A stretch of 34,478 nt of DNA from Deltaproteobacteria bacterium. GTDB taxonomy: Bacteria > Desulfobacterota > Syntrophobacteria > BM002. Each line of letters begins with the position of its first letter. The first letter of the stretch is position 1. A program made the translations under genes and the position numbers. Positions 34,106 to 34,478 of the stretch are shown one piece after another. Under the pieces are notes generated by a model. The model saw only the letters and a program-made list of their open reading frames with translations, was not told the origin of the DNA and searched no databases. The stretch spans positions 1-34,478 of the forward strand of contig JAJDNL010000024.1 in NCBI GenBank assembly GCA_022340745.1, given 5' to 3'.

Positions 34106-34478
34106 TTAGTGCCTTGCATGAATAAAGAGAAAGATGCTGGCAATGCCAAAGAAAACATTGGGTATCCAGGCGGCCAGCAGTGGTTGTAGGTTGCCCGTGT
34201 AACCAATGCGGAGAACAAACTGAAAAATGAGTAAATAGATGAACGCTAGAGAAACACTTATGGCAACTCCCACTGCAATTCCACCATGTTTACCCTGGTA
34301 AAGAGCGACACTAATGCCCAGGAGCGCCATAATGAACGATGTAAATGGAAAAGCGATTCTGGCGTCGAAGTCTACCTGGTAACGGGTTGCATCGTATCCT
34401 TCACTTTTTATTTTGGTAACATAGCGGCTAAGCTCACCGAGGGTCATCTCCTCAGGGGCTTTTTCGAGATGCTGAAAA
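34106..34478 (-). CDS. lptG: LptF/LptG (YjgP/YjgQ) family LPS export permease, C-terminal part, truncated by window end
   Basis: FQHLEKAPEEMTLGELSRYVTKIKSEGYDATRYQVDFDARIAFPFTSFIMALLGISVAL ... GNLQPLLAAWIPNVFFGIASIFLF. Confidence 0.9.
   Translation of the reverse strand, partial: FQHLEKAPEEMTLGELSRYVTKIKSEGYDATRYQVDFDARIAFPFTSFIMALLGISVALYQGKHGGIAVGVAISVSLAFIYLLIFQFVLRIGYTGNLQPLLAAWIPNVFFGIASIFLFIHARH

Noticed and set aside
1-34478. tRNA/rRNA genes, retron or diversity-generating retroelement
   Set aside because: No cloverleaf, rRNA signature or reverse transcriptase motif (xxDD) was seen in the ORFs.

Overview
This 34.5-kb window comes from an accessory-rich bacterial chromosome. Overall gene content and the intergenic style suggest a Desulfobacterota-like ('deltaproteobacterial') genome; that is an inference. 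It begins inside an RND efflux permease and ends inside an LptF/LptG-type permease. Supported genes between them include: a Tyr/dual-specificity phosphatase; a nitrilase-family amidase; two PilZ proteins; a NUDIX hydrolase; a cupin; myo-inositol-1-phosphate synthase with a TIM-barrel sugar isomerase and a DUF169 protein; a MurG/arabinokinase-N-like glycosyltransferase; a DUF72 protein; an FNR-type flavoprotein; a PduO-type adenosyltransferase; two SpoIIE-type phosphatases; two Hsp20s; an OsmC protein; a DUF389 membrane protein with a USP-like N-terminus; a glutaredoxin-thioredoxin reductase fusion; a REC-PAS-GGDEF-EAL protein; a CbpA-like J protein; an LMW-PTP; a class II aldolase; a glycosyltransferase; and a response regulator. 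No rRNA, tRNA, CRISPR, integrase or transposase gene was seen. The most unusual signal is intergenic. About 16 short arrays are built of degenerate units in strict 7-bp phase. The heptamer 'word' differs between loci and can drift inside one array, and many arrays are paired with a reverse-complement array across a short core. One array runs through the stop codon of the inositol-phosphate synthase gene. Three further non-coding families coexist with them: TGAC/GTCA strings punctuated by mini-hairpins, ~190-bp TIR-bearing MITE-like elements, and a 39-nt GC-rich hairpin repeat. I regard the heptad-phase repeat system as the best candidate for something undescribed here. Two small ORFs below the ORF-track cutoff and a gene-decay patch with a truncated J-domain are also reported. 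All family calls are from reading motifs; no searches were run.
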